DNA of 7,578 bases from an uncultured Aquincola sp. (GTDB lineage: Bacteria > Pseudomonadota > Gammaproteobacteria > Burkholderiales > Burkholderiaceae), in NCBI GenBank assembly GCA_937883885.1, contig CAKZXL010000776.1, forward strand, positions 1 to 7,578. Reading direction: 5' to 3'. This document shows, piece by piece, positions 5,922-7,578 of this stretch. The notes under the pieces are model-generated. The model was not told where the DNA came from. It saw only the letters and a program-made list of their open reading frames with translations, and searched no databases. The translations under genes were made by a program, and so were the position numbers. The first letter of the stretch is position 1, and every line of letters begins with the position of its first letter.

Positions 5922-7126
5922 AGCGCGTCGTCATCGTGGGCGGCGGGCAGGCCGGCGGCTGGGCGGCGCACACGCTGCGCAGCGAAGGCTTCGATGGTGC
6001 TATCACGCTGGTGGGCGAAGAGCCGCACCCGCCGTATGAGCGCCCGCCGCTGTCCAAGGCGGTGCTGGCCGGCACGGCACAGCCTGCCAGCACGCACCTC
6101 TTTCCGGCCGACACCTGGGCTGGCCTGAACCTCGATTGGCGGGCCGGTGCACGTGCACTGCGCATCGACCGCGACAGCCACACGCTGCACCTGGAGGGCG
6201 GCAGCGCGCTGCCCTACGACCGGCTGCTGCTGGCCACCGGCGGCCGGCCGCGGCGGCTGCCGGTGCCCGGCATGGACCTGCCGCAGGTGCACACGCTGCG
6301 CACGCTGGAAGATGCGGCGCGCCTGGGCGCCGCGCTGCAGCCCGGTGGCCGGCTGCTGGTCATCGGTGGCGGCTGGATCGGCCTGGAAGTGGCGGCCACC
6401 GCCCATGCGCAAGGCCTGGCGGTGACGGTGATCGAAGCCCGGCCGCGCCTGTGTGAACGCAGCGTGCCCGCCGAAGCCTCGGCGTTGCTGCGCGCGCTGC
6501 ATGCGCGCCATGGCGTGCGCGTGCTGCTGGGCAGCCAGGTCGAAGCCATCACCGAAGCCGAAGTCGGCGTCACGGTGCGGCTGCAGGACGGCAGCGAACT
6601 GGCCGGCGACACCGTGGTGGTGGGCGTGGGCCTGGTGCCCAACGACGAACTGGCCCGCGAAGCCGGCCTCACCTGTGCCGACGGCGTGTGCGTGGATGCA
6701 CAAGGCCGCAGCAGCGATGCCGACATCTACGCCGCCGGCGACGTGGCCCGCGCGCCCAACCCCTGGGCCGGCGACGCGGTGCGGATGGAGTCGTGGCAGA
6801 ACGCGCAGCACCAGGGCATTGCGGTGGCCCGCGCGATGCTGGGCCAGCCGGCCGAAGCGCCGCCGCTGCCCTGGTTCTGGTCCGACCAGTTCGGCGTCAA
6901 CCTGCAGGTGTACGGCGTCTACCGCCCAGGCTGCCACGCGGTGATGCGTGGCCGGCCCGAGGAGGACCATTTCCTGCTTTTCCACCTGCACGAAGGCCGG
7001 GTGATTGCGGCCCTGGGTGCCAATGCCGCGCGCGACATGCGGCTGGCGCGCCGCCTCATCGAATCCGGCCAGCCGGTGGACCCGGCCGCACTCGCCGACC
7101 CCGATCGTCCCCTCAACCGCCTCTGA
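5918..7126 (+). CDS. andAa: Anthranilate 1,2-dioxygenase system, FAD-dependent ferredoxin-NAD(+) reductase
   Basis: This 402-aa flavoprotein would oxidise NADH and reduce the Rieske ferredoxin AndAb. It has the glutathione-reductase-like two-dinucleotide fold. The FAD-binding strand VVIVGGGQAGGWAA is at 4-17 (G8-x-G10-x2-G13). PYERPPLSK (39-47) is characteristic of oxygenase-coupled reductases, and LLLATGGRPRRLP is at 103-115. The NAD-binding motif is LLVIGGGWIGLEVA (146-159), ending in the acidic E173 that favours NADH. IYAAGDVA (270-277) is the second FAD contact. The C-terminal reductase domain begins near MESWQNAQHQG (290-300) and includes WFWSDQFGVNLQVYG (319-333). ATG 5918 overlaps the andAb stop as ATGA, pointing to coupled translation. 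A longer frame starting at 5795 lies within andAb and is not used. No redox-active CxxxxC disulfide is present, as expected of this subgroup. Confidence 0.88.
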   Translation: MKRVVIVGGGQAGGWAAHTLRSEGFDGAITLVGEEPHPPYERPPLSKAVLAGTAQPASTHLFPADTWAGLNLDWRAGARALRIDRDSHTLHLEGGSALPYDRLLLATGGRPRRLPVPGMDLPQVHTLRTLEDAARLGAALQPGGRLLVIGGGWIGLEVAATAHAQGLAVTVIEARPRLCERSVPAEASALLRALHARHGVRVLLGSQVEAITEAEVGVTVRLQDGSELAGDTVVVGVGLVPNDELAREAGLTCADGVCVDAQGRSSDADIYAAGDVARAPNPWAGDAVRMESWQNAQHQGIAVARAMLGQPAEAPPLPWFWSDQFGVNLQVYGVYRPGCHAVMRGRPEEDHFLLFHLHEGRVIAALGANAARDMRLARRLIESGQPVDPAALADPDRPLNRL

Positions 7127-7153
7127 CCTTCCATCCCTCCGGAGTTGCCCACC

Positions 7154-7578
7154 ATGCGTCCTCAAGCTCTTCTTCGCGTCGCCGCCGCCGCGCTGGCCCT
7201 CGGCGCGGCCGGTGTCTCCGCCCAGACCCTCAAGGTGGGCGCCGCGCTCGACCTGTCGGGGCCGTTTGCCGGTCCCGGCGCCGAAGTGCGCGACGGCCTG
7301 CAGCTGGGCCTCAAGCTGCTGGGCGGCAAGCTCGGCGGCCAACCGGCTGAGCTGCTGGTGGCCGACACCGCCGGCAATCCGCAGCAGGCGCGCCAGGTGG
7401 TCGAGCGCTTCCTGCAGCAGGACAAGGTGAACCTGTTCACCGGCCCGGTGGCCAGCAACGTGGCGCTGGCCGTGGCGCCGCTGCTGGCCGTGGCCAAGGT
7501 GCCCTACCTCACGCCCAATGCCGGCCCCAGCCAGCTGGCCGGCGCCCAGTGCAGCCCGTACTTCTTCGGCGTGAGCTA
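7154..7578 (+). CDS. Periplasmic substrate-binding protein of a branched-chain amino acid/aromatic acid-type ABC importer (3' truncated)
   Basis: The frame is open from ATG 7154 to the window edge, giving 141 codons of a protein usually about 370-400 aa. GGAG at 7141-7144 is its ribosome-binding site. A signal peptide is clear: MRPQALLR, then a run of alanine and leucine, with likely cleavage after VSA (residue 23). The mature part begins QTLKVGAALDLSGPFAGPGAEVRDGLQLGLKLLGG and continues with DTAGNPQQARQVVERFLQQDKV, LFTGPVASNVALAVAPLL and VPYLTPNAGPSQLAG, the hallmark blocks of the Peripla_BP_6 (LivJ/LivK-like) family. It lies 27 nt after andAa on the same strand with no hairpin between, so it is probably co-transcribed. 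In Burkholderiales such proteins often bind aromatic carboxylates. By context the ligand may be anthranilate or a related acid, but no ligand can be read from the sequence. Permease and ATPase genes are expected beyond the window. Confidence 0.88.
   Translation, partial: MRPQALLRVAAAALALGAAGVSAQTLKVGAALDLSGPFAGPGAEVRDGLQLGLKLLGGKLGGQPAELLVADTAGNPQQARQVVERFLQQDKVNLFTGPVASNVALAVAPLLAVAKVPYLTPNAGPSQLAGAQCSPYFFGVS

Noticed and set aside
3842..7126. Two-component antABC or benABC dioxygenase
   Set aside because: Those systems have a single reductase with its own 2Fe-2S domain. Here a separate Rieske ferredoxin and a glutathione-reductase-type FAD reductase are encoded.
5873..7342. A 489-codon open frame on the minus strand across andAa
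   Set aside because: It is a composition shadow of a GC-rich plus-strand gene. Its product is rich in His, Gln, Arg and Ala with no family blocks, and andAa has complete FAD and NAD motifs.
1..7578. CRISPR array, tRNA/rRNA gene or intact insertion sequence
   Set aside because: I saw no regularly spaced repeats, cloverleaf-like sequence, rRNA-like sequence, or transposase with terminal inverted repeats on reading the window.

Overview
The window is GC-rich DNA with dense G/C-ending codons, tight operon spacing and gene families typical of a Burkholderiales-like betaproteobacterium. The species cannot be read from it. Its centrepiece is a complete three-component Rieske dioxygenase operon with a divergent regulator. 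Subunit set, order and sizes match the anthranilate 1,2-dioxygenase (and) cluster known from Burkholderia cepacia DBO1.

Layout. 1-228 is the 3' end of a LysR-type regulator gene. 229-1627 is an accessory-looking stretch, poorer in G+C up to about 1400, with one well-supported gene: an unrecognised 175-aa cytoplasmic protein at 529-1056. It is flanked by about 300 bp and 570 bp without convincing genes, though short coding-like traces and inverted repeats follow it. 1628-2671 encodes a membrane-anchored, cysteine-containing envelope protein of unknown function. It converges on the AraC/XylS-type gene andR (2693-3700, minus strand). A 141-bp divergent intergenic region (3701-3841) holds a strong imperfect palindrome and repeated CTGGA/CTGTG elements. 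From 3842 the plus strand carries andAc (oxygenase large subunit), andAd (small subunit), andAb (Rieske ferredoxin) and andAa (FAD ferredoxin reductase) with gaps of 2 and 11 nt and a 4-nt overlap. After 27 nt comes a periplasmic substrate-binding protein gene of the branched-chain amino acid/aromatic acid ABC-importer type, cut by the window end.

How it works together (inference from family knowledge). Electrons pass NADH -> AndAa (FAD) -> AndAb (Rieske 2Fe-2S) -> AndAc Rieske centre -> AndAc mononuclear iron, where an aromatic acid, probably anthranilate, is dihydroxylated to catechol with loss of CO2 and NH3. AndR would sense the substrate and activate the divergent promoter. The downstream binding protein would belong to an importer for the substrate or a related acid. 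No catechol-cleavage gene is visible, so that step must be encoded elsewhere.

The best places to look for something new are the orphan gene and degraded-looking flanks at about 229-1430, and the operator-like structure at 3734-3790. I see no CRISPR array, RNA gene or intact mobile element.
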